A stretch of 64,000 bases of DNA, from assembly GCF_037975245.1 (NCBI RefSeq), contig NC_092563.1, forward strand, positions 6,265,501 to 6,329,500, given 5' to 3'. The notes under the pieces were generated by a model. That model made no database searches. It had not been told where the DNA came from and saw only the letters and a program-made list of their open reading frames with translations. Below, piece by piece: positions 8,774 to 23,455 of this stretch. Source of the stretch: Apostichopus japonicus (taxonomy: Eukaryota; Echinodermata; Holothuroidea; Aspidochirotida; Stichopodidae). Each line of letters starts with the position of its first letter. The first letter of the stretch is position 1. The translations under genes were made by a program, and so were the position numbers.

Positions 8774-11700
8774 ATCTACTTTCTGTATTGATTAGTAAAT
8801 GACTATTGTAGGTTAGGGGTTACAGATTAGGGTTAGTAATGGAAATCCCCTAATTAAGGGCAATTTGGTTTGGCAGTCTTTATATACAGACTGACGTAAC
8901 ACTAGCTGGAAACCGTATAAATGTCCTTTTAATGTATCGTGCTGAATCTATAAGAGTCAAGTTACAGTTTATTGCCTTCTTTCCTGATATAGTGACAAGA
9001 AGTAGACAAAGTTTCCCTTTCTTCTTAATATGACATCATTTATTTATAACAACGCGTTGTTTTATTTTTAGTGGAAATCTGAGTGACGTTCCTTGGGTTT
9101 AACAAAGCCAATAAAAAAAAAGAAGGAATTTGCGACGAAACATTTGGGAGACCATACAGCAACCATGCGTCACTCTTTGTAAATGAGTTCCTCCTAGTGA
9201 TGCAAAGATTCATTTTATATAAACATTATATGAAAATTAACTAGATGATTACACAAAGGGGCCTGTTTCGTTTTCACCCGTTATATCGTGTCATATTTGT
9301 TTTATGAGGCATATGTAATAAAGCCCTGCTGGTAGGCATATTTGTTTTTGTATTTGGTAACCCAAATTTACATCTGCATATATTCCTTTCCGACCCTGCA
9401 GAGTAGGATGTTGTTGCCCGATGGAAGTGTTCTACTGGGGGGGGGGGTAGGCCCCATTACCTCTGAGAAGTGTGTTTTTTAGTATGATTAAGGACCGGTG
9501 CTTATAGATGCAAAAATGGTATTGTAGTTTGCAACTTCAAAGTTTTTTTTTTTTACACTTTTCTTCAAAAAATATCAACATTTTTCAATTTTCTTCCAAA
9601 TCTTTGGCGACAATGAATCCTATTTTGCGACCGTACACAGGTTTGCGACCCTAGTTAGAATGCCAGGGTATTAAAGCATTCATATATTCAAGAAGCATGG
9701 AAGTCGCAGCATTTCCGACAAAGTCATGTAATATTCGTAAATAACCGGGTACCTCTCTCAGTCTAGTTATGAGAGTTGAGGCTTATAGTAAGTTCGCCCT
9801 CGTACACGTCTTTTAACTTAGTTCCTCATACTTCCCCCCCCCCCCGGCCCACACACACACTCCCCTCTACAGTGGGATATACCCTATGCATTTTGGATTC
9901 TAGTGCAAAATTTAGTATACTTGTATACTTCGCGTTTTAGAGCACTGCTTTACACGACCAAGTGCACACCATGAGGCATTCCACTTGTATTGCGTGTGCT
10001 CACACACCCAGGCGGTTGTACTCATACCCAAGCTGTAGTATTTGTAGTCTGCTACAAGTATATGCGGTGATTTCACAACCTTTGCCAGCTCTCAATGATG
10101 TTGTAGTTAGCGAGTTACTGGTTGCTTTATTCCAGAACTTCCATGGTTCATGTCATGCCGGCCAAAATAATGCCAATGAAATTTCTTTTTTTTAACCCAC
10201 AAACTTAGAGCCGTAGTTTCACCATTTTGGGGGCTATTTTGATGGACTTAATTAAACAATTACTGTTTGTTGACACCTCATCTGTCCCATTATTGCCCGG
10301 TGCGATATTCATACCAAACATACACTAATCTGTGGAACCGGCAGACTTTAAGTATCGTACTGAATAACCGAAAATTCCTCGACAATTTTAGCAAAAATCA
10401 ACGAGTATCTTAAGACTACATTGAGAATGTTTGTTTTTGTTTTTCTTGTACTTTTGGTTTTGTTAATTTGGATGTTTATAATTTTTAAATTCTTTGTTAT
10501 TTATTTTGCCATGGTAAGACTTGGTAGAGAATGCAATCTATATTTCGCTAGTCCGCCATCACTCAGTTGTGACGTCATGTTTTGTGTTAATTTCCTAAAC
10601 CGGATATACCTGCCCGCCCATTTAAATCATCTCTTGAAGACCAACAAGAAAAGAAAAAAGAACTGTCCCAGTTCTCATCCAGGTGTGCTGCAAACGGCTT
10701 AATAATCCTCGGAATCTAAAAGGCGAAATATTTATTGCTCATCTTGGGTTTTGCCGCTCGAGGTAAAACTCAAAGTGCATTGGGTTACGTAAATCTTTGG
10801 CGAGAAGTTAAATCATAATGTGTTAGTGTCTCAATCCCTTTGTCAAACAAACTCTGTGCCCTTACAAATCATTTTCGAAATCTTAACGGGTTGTGAGTTT
10901 TTACGGTTTCATGCCGTATGTATAATGTGTGCTTCTTAAAGGGAGACTCTTGCGCGCGTCTTTGTTATGCGGTGTAGTCAAGTATATATCATTAGGGTTA
11001 TGCAATACTCAGCGCATATGCTATGCGCAAATATTACATACTAAGCTGTGTGATATTTTCGCGGAATTGGATACCCTGCAACTAAACGAAGAGATCTGTA
11101 ATAATTGTTATAGAACTGCCGATTTGTTGTTTACACCAAATTTCAGAAATAATTTGTTATTTTATGAATCACAGAATCTGATGTCTTTATTTGTCTACTT
11201 CACGAATCATTGTAGTGTATGAGAGGATCTATAGTCGCGTTTCTGCGATTACTGTGGATGAAAAGAACAGACTATTTATTTCTCATGACTTTATCCCTTC
11301 TTTCTTTTGTTTTAGCGTACGGTGTTAATCTTTTCCGTGTAATCATTGAGTGGCTTGCCGGTTTTCTCTAACCTGAATGAAGTAATTATGAAGTTATGTT
11401 CCGTAGAAATGTATTTTACCGCTCAGGATCAGCCTCTGCAGTTATGACATCATTGAAACGATTGTTGTAACCCTGCAGGGTTTGTAAGGGGTTAAATGTC
11501 ACATGATATACTGAATAAGTGTGCTATACAATTTCAATTCTATAGTCACTACATGAAGACATTGTTGAATTATTCTGTTGTGACACGAAGTATTTTAACA
11601 ATTTATTTCACCAAGTAAAAGGCAATACAGACGTATTTCCTTCTCGCATTGTACTGCACCTTGCCATGACGAATTCAAGATCTTAACGAACGCCCTCAGT

Positions 11701-11893
11701 TACGATGACAGCAATTTGTAACAGCTTTGTGACGTCAGCAGAAATGACATCATCTTATTAACTTGCTCTTAGAGTAGCTCATTGTGAGAGACACTGAACG
11801 TTTGCTTCTCTGTTGATTGGACGAACATTTAACTCTTGACTTGGTAGACTGAAACAAGTGCAATTGATAAATATCAAACCCCAAAAAGAAGAA
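8774..11893. other. No gene recognised
   Basis: Unique-looking AT-rich sequence with G/C homopolymers near 9439 and 9835, and TGACGTCA at 10570-10577 and 11730-11737. Short frames near 9962-10195, 10421-10702 and 10929-11222 lack domains or splice support. Confidence 0.6.
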
Positions 11894-11962
11894 AGTCGGT
11901 CTATCATACCGACTGCGCATGTGCTGGAAGTAGTTCCGGGTCATGTCAAGCAAACACAAACA
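11894..11962. promoter_or_regulatory. NRF1/ETS-like motif module, copy 1
   Basis: A perfect 7-bp stem (11894-11900 with 11908-11914) leads into TGCGCATGTGC (NRF1-like), then TTCCGGGTC (ETS-like core) and CAAACACAAACA (11951-11962). The same three words occur in the same order at 19185-19240. Known metazoan promoters often use NRF1 and ETS sites; that this is a promoter is inference. Confidence 0.3.
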
Positions 11963-12340
11963 CGTATTACAGTTTGCACAGACCGTGTCGAGAATCTAAT
12001 TATAGGAACGTAGCGTAACGGGGAGTGGGTAGGGTGGTGGGTTGGTGGGAGTGTTCGCTGTGTGATAATGCAATGCAATTGAAATATCTTGCTTTCTTAC
12101 TCAAGAACGATTGGAACTACTGAGGTAACCTCCCCGCATAGGCGAGTCAGTTCTTGTTTATCTTATGTATAACATTCCAAATTGCGTGAGGTGAGGTTTT
12201 GCGATATGAAGCGTCTTAATGGTGATCCGGTGGCGATCCAGTTAGATTGAAATCAAGATCAATGAGATTGAAATAAAGACCGATTCGATTGAAATCAAAG
12301 AGATTTCATCGGATTTTATTATACTATTATTTATTCAACT
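11963..12340. other. Unique DNA with a short GATTGAAATCAA repeat
   Basis: Three loose copies of GATTGAAATMAA lie between about 12245 and 12300. Nothing else is recognised. Confidence 0.5.
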
Positions 12341-12343
12341 TGT

Positions 12344-12416
12344 GGGGTGGGGGGGGGGGGGCGAGGATACCTTTGTGTGTGTGGGTGTGTGTTTGTGTTT
12401 GTTGGGGGGGGGGGGT
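12344..12416 (+). repeat. Poly-G / (GT)n low-complexity
   Basis: Two runs of ten or more G flank a GT/GTTT-rich stretch. Quadruplex potential is high. Confidence 0.8.
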
Positions 12417-14881
<2,465 letters not shown>

Positions 14882-14979
14882 TGACGTATAAAGACAGACT
14901 TCGAAGCCGATTTAAAGAATGTCGACTTCCACCATATCGTGTTGTTGATTCTGACTGTTGCGTCCCTAATTAATCACAT

Positions 14980-15219
14980 TTGAACAGCACCGCGGAGCAA
15001 ACAGGGCATTTAACCGATCCTGACATATCTCCTATTAGATTTGCTCAATTTGTGATCGAAAAACTTTGCGCCAAATTTATTTTAGTTTTAAACAATGGAC
15101 AGACGATATCAGTGTATAGAACGCCGAGAATCTTCGCACGCTCTCCGAAGATACTCATAATACGAGCAGTGAAAAATAGATTTTATAAAAAAAAAAAAAA
15201 AAATGTGGTCCTGCAGTAA
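14980..15219 (+). CDS. Open frame with protein-like composition, doubtful
   Basis: An 80-codon frame that starts with a TTG just after an in-frame stop and runs into an A-run (15184-15202) read as Lys. The middle (ISPIRFAQFVIEKLC, then NNGQTISVYRTP) has balanced composition, unlike the surrounding AT-rich frames. No ATG, splice acceptor or known domain is seen. It could be a relic of a transposon protein with an A-tail, or chance. I cannot name it. Confidence 0.12.
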   Translation: MNSTAEQTGHLTDPDISPIRFAQFVIEKLCAKFILVLNNGQTISVYRTPRIFARSPKILIIRAVKNRFYKKKKKNVVLQ

Positions 15220-18200
15220 TGTCGGCGGTCCCCCCGCGCGGACTGAGCTCTACCCTACGGCTCATTAGCAAAAGCAGCAAACAAGTCCATACGTCATGAA
15301 CCAGACAGGTCTGTGAAATGGATGATTACGTATATTGATGGACATGATGAATAACGGTGAACATTTCAGGAAGTCATATATAGTACCGAGTAACGGTTGT
15401 CATGAATATAAGGCCTACGCCTAATTAATCGTTGTCTGTAAAGTAGATCGGTATATGTAGGCCTAGGGGCATTTCAATATACTGACCATAAATTCAGCCC
15501 GTTGAAACGCAATTTATTCATATTAAATTGCCATTTTTTATATTTATATATAGCTATTTTTTCTCTTAGTATAGCAAAGTTATATGACCAGATGGTGGAG
15601 CCGTTCGATTATGTAACTTTGAGACTCATTACTAGATAATTAAAACACGATGGAGAATAACAGTCTGTAGTTAGCAGCTAAATTGCTAACATCTGGAAAA
15701 CATTATATTGTTTATACACTCCTCTTAAATGTCTACACCAGTTTTCATGTGCTGTCTTAAATTACCCAGTTGCGCGTGTAATTTCCATATCATGTGTGCA
15801 CGCTGTATAATGTATTTAACATGTCAAGACATTGTTTTTTTCTCCCAAATAGCTGTAAAGTATTTGCAGGTGATATATAAAACAAATCTCCCCCCCCCCT
15901 CCCCCTCAAAGAAAAAGTTACAACTTTGACTTCACACTAATTGGGTCATGTACATGCATAGCAAAATGATATAATATGTAAGAATAATTTGCTGCCCCCA
16001 AAATTCAATAAGGAGATATTATAGACGAAGTTGAGCTGTTTTATAGTCCAACCAGATTCATTTCGCAAGATCAAGAACGATGACACTTTATAGGTATCGC
16101 ACTTTACACTTTACAAAGACGTTATTTATTTTTATTTTGACAGATTAGGAATAAGAGTGATTTGGTGTTACCAATTTAGAAGATAATTTTTTTATAAAGT
16201 CACAAAAGTGATATAAGTTTAACAAAAGAAGAAAGGGAAGGATTTAGCATATTTTAAAGTTTAATATTTTGAAAACCAGAAATATAGAAATATGACTAGC
16301 AATGAAGTATTCTTTATTTTTCTTGGACTATATACCGGTATGAGAAGAACAAGATGAACATTTTTCTTCGAGTCACCCATTTAAAAGAATTATTAGAACA
16401 CCAAATACCACATCAGAAAACACTCATGTTAAACTACCCAATAAGAAGACTTTTACCATCCTCTTGCTTATATTATTATCGATATGTATAACTGACCGAA
16501 AAAAACTTTCTCTTGCTACTTTTTTTCGTTTTGAAAACTTCGTATCTGATTACCCAGAAAGTATGCGTGACACAATGATGTGATATGTTTAACAGCCATA
16601 AACTAAGTCTAAGCACCTACGTACCCTTTGATCCAGTTAATGATGACCTTTAACCCACATTCTAAGCTCTGATGATGATTCATTCACTCATCAAAGGGGG
16701 GAGGGGGAGAGAAAAGGCTAGAAAAGGGTGGAAAAACCTGAAGACAATCGAATAAACATCACCAACTTTTGGTAGAAAATTACCAACAATCCACGACAAG
16801 AAACGTAAAAAAAAACCTTCACATGGCGTAATAACTCTGTAGTGAGTGACAAAACCTAAGCTTTCGATACACCTACGTATACAGCTGCACTATCAATCAC
16901 CATCTAAATGCCTGCAAGATTTCAATTTGTTGCGTCTTGCTCCGGGCTTAGGAAATTAATCCACGCCTGTCATTTGGGTCTACATTTTTCTTTTGTCTTT
17001 TTGGTATCAACCGGATTATCAAATCTGCCAAGCATCTTTCCTTATCACTTTGGAAAATATCCTCAAGCCCTGGGTGGAGGAAGGAGGCAAAAAACTTAAC
17101 ACCGCATCTTGTTTTTTTCTTTCTTTCTTCCTTTCTCTCCTTCTTTGCTTTCCTTTTCTCTCTCTGTCTTGCTGTTGCAAATCAGTACAACATCATGATT
17201 AAAGTTATGGAAATCTTCGCCCGTGTTAAGGTGTGACGGATGCCTGTAACAACCATAGGAATCTACAAAAGATAAATCAAAATATCAAAAGTTAGGATAA
17301 CTCGATTGATAACGTAAATCATATCAGAAACTATACACGTCTTATTATTTTTGGACAATATTGTCCTAAAGCAAGTGACGTCACCGAAAGTTTTATCGGC
17401 GATGATCGGTGAGAGGGAGGGGGGGGCAGTCGGCACTCACCAGGGGGGACATTAACAGACAAAACCTCCTCGCGTTTTGGGTTAAATGTCCACCAGCTTG
17501 CTTCCATCTTGTTGCGTACGAGAAATGATAGTTATATGCTTGTTTATGGTTACGTCGAAAGGGTAGGTAGGATGGCGTTGTATCTCTTTACTAACGATAC
17601 CTGTGATAATGGCGGCTATCCTTTATTCAAAGGATTGATTTACTCAGAACATCTATATTACGCGTTCTCTAGCTAGGGTCTACATAATTACGCTTGAACA
17701 GAACAAGTTACTTGGTGCAAAGCTTGTGACGTTGTTTCAAGAAGTTAAACATTCGTTTCCAAGTGATGTTTCATTCAGATATAGTTCTGTTTAACAAACA
17801 AGTTTTAAAAGAGAGGTTTTCAGACATAATGACGTGTATCATTTCATTGGAAGGTCTAATGACGGTGCAGCATATATCTATGTAGCTATGGGTGGACTAA
17901 TATGAACATAATATATTATAATGGGTTTGTTATATAATTACAATTACTGCCTTCCTCTGCTTTTCAACTAAGCTGACTTAAGTCTTCTATTCAAATCTCA
18001 GCATCTGTACATTCTCTAAATCAGCAACAGTTTTCTTTTCTGCATGTACGGTTTGTGATATATAAGGCTACTATACACTTGTTTTGCGAAAGTCCTACAA
18101 TATGATGGTCTGTAATCTCTTCCGTATGTGATTGAAAAGCTCTCCATCCATCCGTCCGTCTAGTAATATGATTTCACGCCTGCACGTGGAATCAATTGAC

Positions 18201-19184
18201 CGAATGTAATAATTTGGGTAATTATTCGTGGAATGTGAAGGCCACCTAGGTGTTGAAACCCCAGATGAGTCCCATTCCCCCGGATGTTACGCGTTATGTA
18301 ACCTAACATAGGACGCCCCACTGTCTACTGCGACAGGTAAACCGACGTGACAAGTGTCAGACAATTCGGTAGATATATTTAGGTATAGCCTTCTCTAACC
18401 AGTCACTTTGATGGAGATATTAACCAATTTAGTTGGCTGATACTTGTAGAAAGGCACAAAGGATGTGGTGTGGATGACCTTACAACTCTGTAGTGTGAAA
18501 CATCACGTTCTTTTGGAAATCGCCCGAGGGGTGACATTTAAAGCAAGATAGGCTAGTGGTTAGGAACAATTACGTATTGCTCATAAAAGAAGAATTGATT
18601 GGAATTGTTCAATCTAATCCTCATAGATTTTTGTCATCAGATAATAGAAGATAATTTTGACTATTTCATTTAATTGTAAAAAAAAGTTCATCGAGAGACA
18701 AGTTGATAGACTAGTTTGAGGAACATGCAAATTGCGTATGTTTTTTTTTTTTAATTTTTATTTACAATTTGACTTTTTCTTCCATATTTGAACTGAAATT
18801 GAAGTTGGCCAGCTATCATAAGAACTGCCCTGTTATGGAATTTAGTATCGCACGGTATAATAACCCCATACCAAAAAATCAACGCAAAGAAAGTCTGTTT
18901 AAAGCCGCAACCATCCGTCACCCTGCACTTTTCCATCAGTAAGTATTATATAACCGACCATGAATATAAAGTATGTGTCGCGAACAAATATCTCAGAAGC
19001 AAACCGGAAATTCAACCTTTGTAATGACTTCTGCAATATGTTAATTAACATCAGGGCTTAAACTTCATAACAATATTATCATGTTAACAAATCTGTTGGC
19101 CACCAATTTGACTAAGTTAAAGCTAATCAAATCTGGCTTGTTTGTTAGTTTGTGGATTATCAAGCTTATGCCGTGATCATAAAG
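15220..19184. other. No gene recognised
   Basis: Unique AT-rich sequence with C/G homopolymers near 15890 and 17420, and TGACGTCA at 17376-17383. No supported coding region. Confidence 0.6.
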
Positions 19185-19240
19185 TGCGCATGTACGTGCG
19201 CTACACTTCCGGGTCGGGTCACATATAACAAACACAAACA
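19185..19240. promoter_or_regulatory. NRF1/ETS-like motif module, copy 2
   Basis: TGCGCATGT, then ACTTCCGGGTC (19204-19214) and CAAACACAAACA (19229-19240), in the same order as at 11914-11962. A palindromic CRE, TGACGTCA, follows at 19288-19295. This is promoter-like in motif content only; no transcript is evident downstream on either strand. Confidence 0.3.
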
Positions 19241-19969
19241 TAACTCTCTTCTGGTTTTTCGGTAAGTAATCTGCTTGACTTCGTATATGACGTCACGCCA
19301 TCTAGGATATAATTGACTTTCAAAATATGTAGTCCTACTTAGGAGGGACACTGTTAGTCTCGTAACTGTCGCCGGTCGTGTCTTACATACGATTTACCTA
19401 CGTTTACCTTTACGATTACCTATAGACCCATTTACCTCGAGTACCTACAATTTCGCTTTTCCTGACTTGAATCAAACCACTGACTAAATACACTACATTA
19501 TACATATATGGCGGGGGGGGGGGGATTGGGAGGGGGGTACTTGACATGTGTGTTGGAGTCACTTGAATTTTAAAATTTAAATGATTCGAGTCATGGCTCG
19601 TTACAAGACTGTTTGCGCATGATCAGATGAAGTCATGATATGATATATTGTAATCATTTTATTATCAAAACAAAAACTCATATCATTTCATCACATATAT
19701 ATTTCGGCCAAAGGTAATAGATTACTTTAAAAGACCGAGAAGAGCTAGAGGTCTTAAGCCTAATGCACTGATCTCCTTCTTGGTTCATGATATGAAGTTT
19801 GACAACATCGGGAAGAATCGAAAGGGATGCTGCCAGGTATAGAACGACACCCGTGAAGTTACAAACGGCAAAACCAGATGGTAAAACCGTCATGACCCCC
19901 CTCCACCCCCCCCCCTTAGAAAAAAAGAAGAATAAAACGGAACAACAAAATAGAGCACATGATTTACAC
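19241..19969. other. No gene recognised
   Basis: Contains G-runs at 19512-19542 and a C-run near 19905. Short frames only. Confidence 0.6.
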
Positions 19970-20048
19970 ACATATATATATATATATACTACTAGAGTAT
20001 ATATATACTACCTAGAGCACTCTTCTTGCAGTCCTGATTCTTCCTTGT

Positions 20049-20142
<94 letters not shown>

Positions 20143-20164
20143 TGTGTGTGTATATATATATATA
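19970..20164. repeat. (TA)n microsatellite, interrupted
   Basis: Two TA blocks (about 19970-20008 and 20049-20164) separated by 40 bp of unique sequence, with GTGTGTG near 20143. The second block abuts the 3' end of SINE copy B. Confidence 0.95.
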
Positions 20165-20408
20165 TAATTGAAAATCGTAATGAGTTGGAAAATCAAGAAC
20201 AGTGAAAAAAACTTCCAGCCTCCACCGGGATTCGAACCCGGGCCTCCCGCTTTAAATGCTATCACCCTAACCACTATAGGCTATGGACGCTGATTGTATG
20301 TCCAGAGGTTCGAAACTGGTAAGAAAGGTTGTAATTCCACTGTAGGCGTTCGTTACTTGTATCGAACAATTTCTGTTTGATGACATATTTGCCTTACTCT
20401 AGAGATCA
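20165..20408 (-). mobile_element. tRNA-derived SINE, copy B
   Basis: Minus-strand homolog of 4184-4410 in the same orientation and with the same (TA)n tail. The tRNA-like core spans 20217-20291 with B box GGTTCGAATCC (20228-20238) and an A box carrying a 2-nt insertion (CCTATAGTGG). The anticodon stem is disrupted here, while the CATTTAAAGCGGG block is kept. Shared sequence upstream of the A box runs to GATCTCTAGAGTAAGGC near 20408, and downstream to GATTTTCCAACTCATTACG. Copies A and B share both ends, so these are probably the true element ends. Confidence 0.88.
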
Positions 20409-22184
20409 AACATGCTGAGATTTCACAGAGTGAGATTTCACTCTTTCAGATTATCGAGAATGTTCAATCCTTTGAAGGGTGATCTGAGAAATCGCTCTGA
20501 ATCAGAGAGTATTTTCGCTCTATATTTGGAGCTAAAATGTGTAGTATTTCAAGACAATTGTATTACTTTTAAAAAGAGTGGTCTTTCTGGACACTCTCAA
20601 AGAGTGAATTTCAATCTTTGAAACTAACGATATCGTGTAGCATTTTCTATAGACATGAAGAAGAATAAGTGTTATAATAACCTCTTATGACTAATGTAAC
20701 AATCTTGTATTCCAAGTCATAACATTCCTGAAATTCGCTGTAAATTCTTCGACACGTGTTGCGTCAAGGATATCATGGCAACGTTCTTCAGTCCAGTTGT
20801 TTGTGCTTTGCTCTGTATAATGAAATGAGTAAAAGGTTTAATTCCATCAATGAGAAATTATCCATCTTGTCAGATTATTTCAAACGAAAGGTCGTTCTCA
20901 CTTAACACCATTTCGTTACTAAAGTGACAGTTGTTAATTATTAGTTAAAAGTAAGTCCGGATATCAACAACCTAATATTTAATCTTTACTGAATGAAAAA
21001 AAACACATGAAGGGTTGAAACCAAAGCTGACAAGTTAAATGTGAATGTTTGGAAAAGCAAAGGAATTATATGGCTAGAATAGCAAGCCATGATTCGTTCC
21101 CAAGTTTCTGTTTATCAGTGGCTTAGGCTGCACGTTAAAAATACCTACAAGAAGTTTGTTCAGCCATGGCACTGCAATGAAATATATTAAATACAGATTA
21201 GCAGGCCTACATATTGTAATTTGATAGATGTAATATAGTTGTATTTGGCGGTGGAGATATGAAAATTTATAATATGAGATAAAAAATTATATTATTATTA
21301 GTTATGGAAACTACAATGCGATTAAGCGAAGCGAAACTATAATGTTGCGCAATCAACGCAGCCCAATGAGACAGCTAGACTAGTTAAGATAACTACCGCA
21401 AGCTTCAACAAGCCCCTGTACCCCTGCCCCCACCCCCTCACCCATTTTTCGGGAATCTATAGTTATTTTAAACCTGCCTAAACATTCAGTTCACATTGAA
21501 TTTTTGTAATTCAAATAGACAGTGCGGAATATATGGCTATTCATACCTTGCCACGGTACACGGCTATACATGTTAGATCCATTGGTTATGGCAGAGTGCA
21601 TTATTATAAATAAGGAAGGGGCAAGGAAGGGGTGAAAGGGGGTAGAAACACAGCAAAATGCAATTTTGAAGCACATCCAGTTTTTATACTGGTTTATATT
21701 TTTAAAAGGTATTTCAGTTGAATCACTCTTTGCGATCTAGCTACATTTTATTGAATGCTTTTATATATATCTTTAATGTTGACTCATTTTACCTCAATTC
21801 TTACATTCCATTTCCTGCAAAAATATCTTCTCAGAGCCTCGCCGGGAGAGATTGTATCAAAATATGCTACCTCTGTAAATATTAACTGCACATTCTACAG
21901 AACTGAAGAAAAAGAAGAAGAAACAAAACCATATTTTTTTTTTACATTATACTGCAGGGAATCACTGTTTAAAATGAATATAGTTAATACTACTTTTAAT
22001 TCGTGATGTAATGAATATTTCCATTTGTTCATAATCGGGATGCACATATGTAATTCCAATCTTTTGAAAGAAACACATGCTAATTACGAAATACTGAAAG
22101 GATAAAGTACAGACCAATAAAGCTTTTTGACAAAGATAATATTTTGTCTCTTTGAGTGAAGCAGTTTCATACAATATATATCTT
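20409..22184. other. No gene recognised
   Basis: The stretch 20412-20621 is open on the plus strand but rich in short GAGTG/CACTC repeats and imperfect hairpins (such as AGAGTGA/TCACTCT near 20426-20443). No domain or splice support is visible. Confidence 0.5.
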
Positions 22185-22280
22185 TACGTTACGTCACATT
22201 ACGTCTATATTAACGTCATAGTATACTGATCGTACATAAAAACGTCACGTCCAGTCACGTCAGGTAACGTCACATCACAG
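22185..22280. promoter_or_regulatory. Cluster of ACGTC(A) words (CRE half-sites)
   Basis: At least six ACGTC words, four of them ACGTCAC or ACGTCAT, within 96 bp, most in one orientation. ACGTCA is the CREB/ATF half-site. It may be a decayed tandem repeat of a TAACGTCACR unit rather than an enhancer. Confidence 0.4.
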
Positions 22281-23204
22281 TGTCTCATATATTATATCCT
22301 CTCAGAAAAGAAATAAAAATTAAAAGAAACATTTAACCCTTCTTTTCCATCTTAACATCCGGTCCATATATTACCTTGAATAAAATGGATTTTTGTGTTA
22401 GTTCGTTTATTTATTTTGAGGGTGGGGTAAGGAAGGGGTGGAAGGGTGGTTGAAACACAGCAATAATTTACCCACAAATACACAGATGATAGAATGACGT
22501 CATTGCACACGATCTAAAAACAATCGTAGAAAACAATTTTTTTTAAAAAGATAAAAGAACCCATCAGACATATTGACCAACGCGTATATCCTGCGAGTCT
22601 TACGTCACATCAAGTATTGACCTGTCCCCTTTAATTTAACCCCACATTAATGAAAGAAAAGGGTCAGTCTTAACATCTAATGGAGAAAAATGTCACGTGG
22701 GGAAACCTTCTACCTCTCTAATGAAACACATTCATCGCGAGACAGTTTAATACGCTCGACAGGAAATACTAACAAACTAAGTATATATAGGCCCAAACTT
22801 CCAACATTTACATGATGAATCTCGGTGACTTTTGGAATATATTTATATCTATTTTTTTTTCTTTCTTTGCCTCTATAAGTTGAAGGGGTTGATGGATAAT
22901 GTGATGTACTCTGTGAACCTTTTCGATCAGAACAAAGCAGTAACATCAACTCTAATAAAGAGGCATTGTCACCCCTCTCTAATTTAAAGCGCTCTGTTAT
23001 AACGGTCAGACGAGACGGGTATGTTGGCTGCGTTAAAGAGACCGCCCTCTGTTGCTCCCAAATATACTAAATGGCAGCACTTCGTGATAATAAAACGACT
23101 GGTTAACATTATCCACATCACGGAGGAACCGTTAATAATACGTCATTTTCCATTTGCAAAGTTAACCATACCGTATACGTGTCTGATGTTTTTCTTTCAC
23201 TAAG
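22281..23204. other. No gene recognised
   Basis: AT-rich sequence with TGACGTCA at 22495-22502. Nothing else is recognised. Confidence 0.6.
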
Positions 23205-23455
23205 AGTGACTAGGAGTACAAACTGTTGTATGAGTACAACATCATAAGTTTTTTGTTTTAATTACAAATCCCCTTGGTATGAAAAAAGGAGTATTCGAGT
23301 ACCAGGCTCTAAGCGCGTAGTACGTGGTCTTCTTGTACTAGTGTCTAATCCAGATTTCCAATAAAACCTCGAGTATACCAGAAAGAGTACAAATCTATAG
23401 AACGAGTACAGACAGTTCGATATTTGAGTACAAAGTGCGTACTCACTGCCAGTCA
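23205..23455. repeat. GAGTAC-rich degenerate repeat
   Basis: About seven GAGTAC or GAGTAT words in 250 bp, often as CGAGTACA or TGAGTACAA, at irregular spacing. A related stretch in the opposite orientation lies at 38225-38315. Confidence 0.55.

Noticed and set aside
8810-8845. TTAGGG-like words suggesting an interstitial telomeric repeat
   Set aside because: Only two scattered TTAGGG words, no tandem run.
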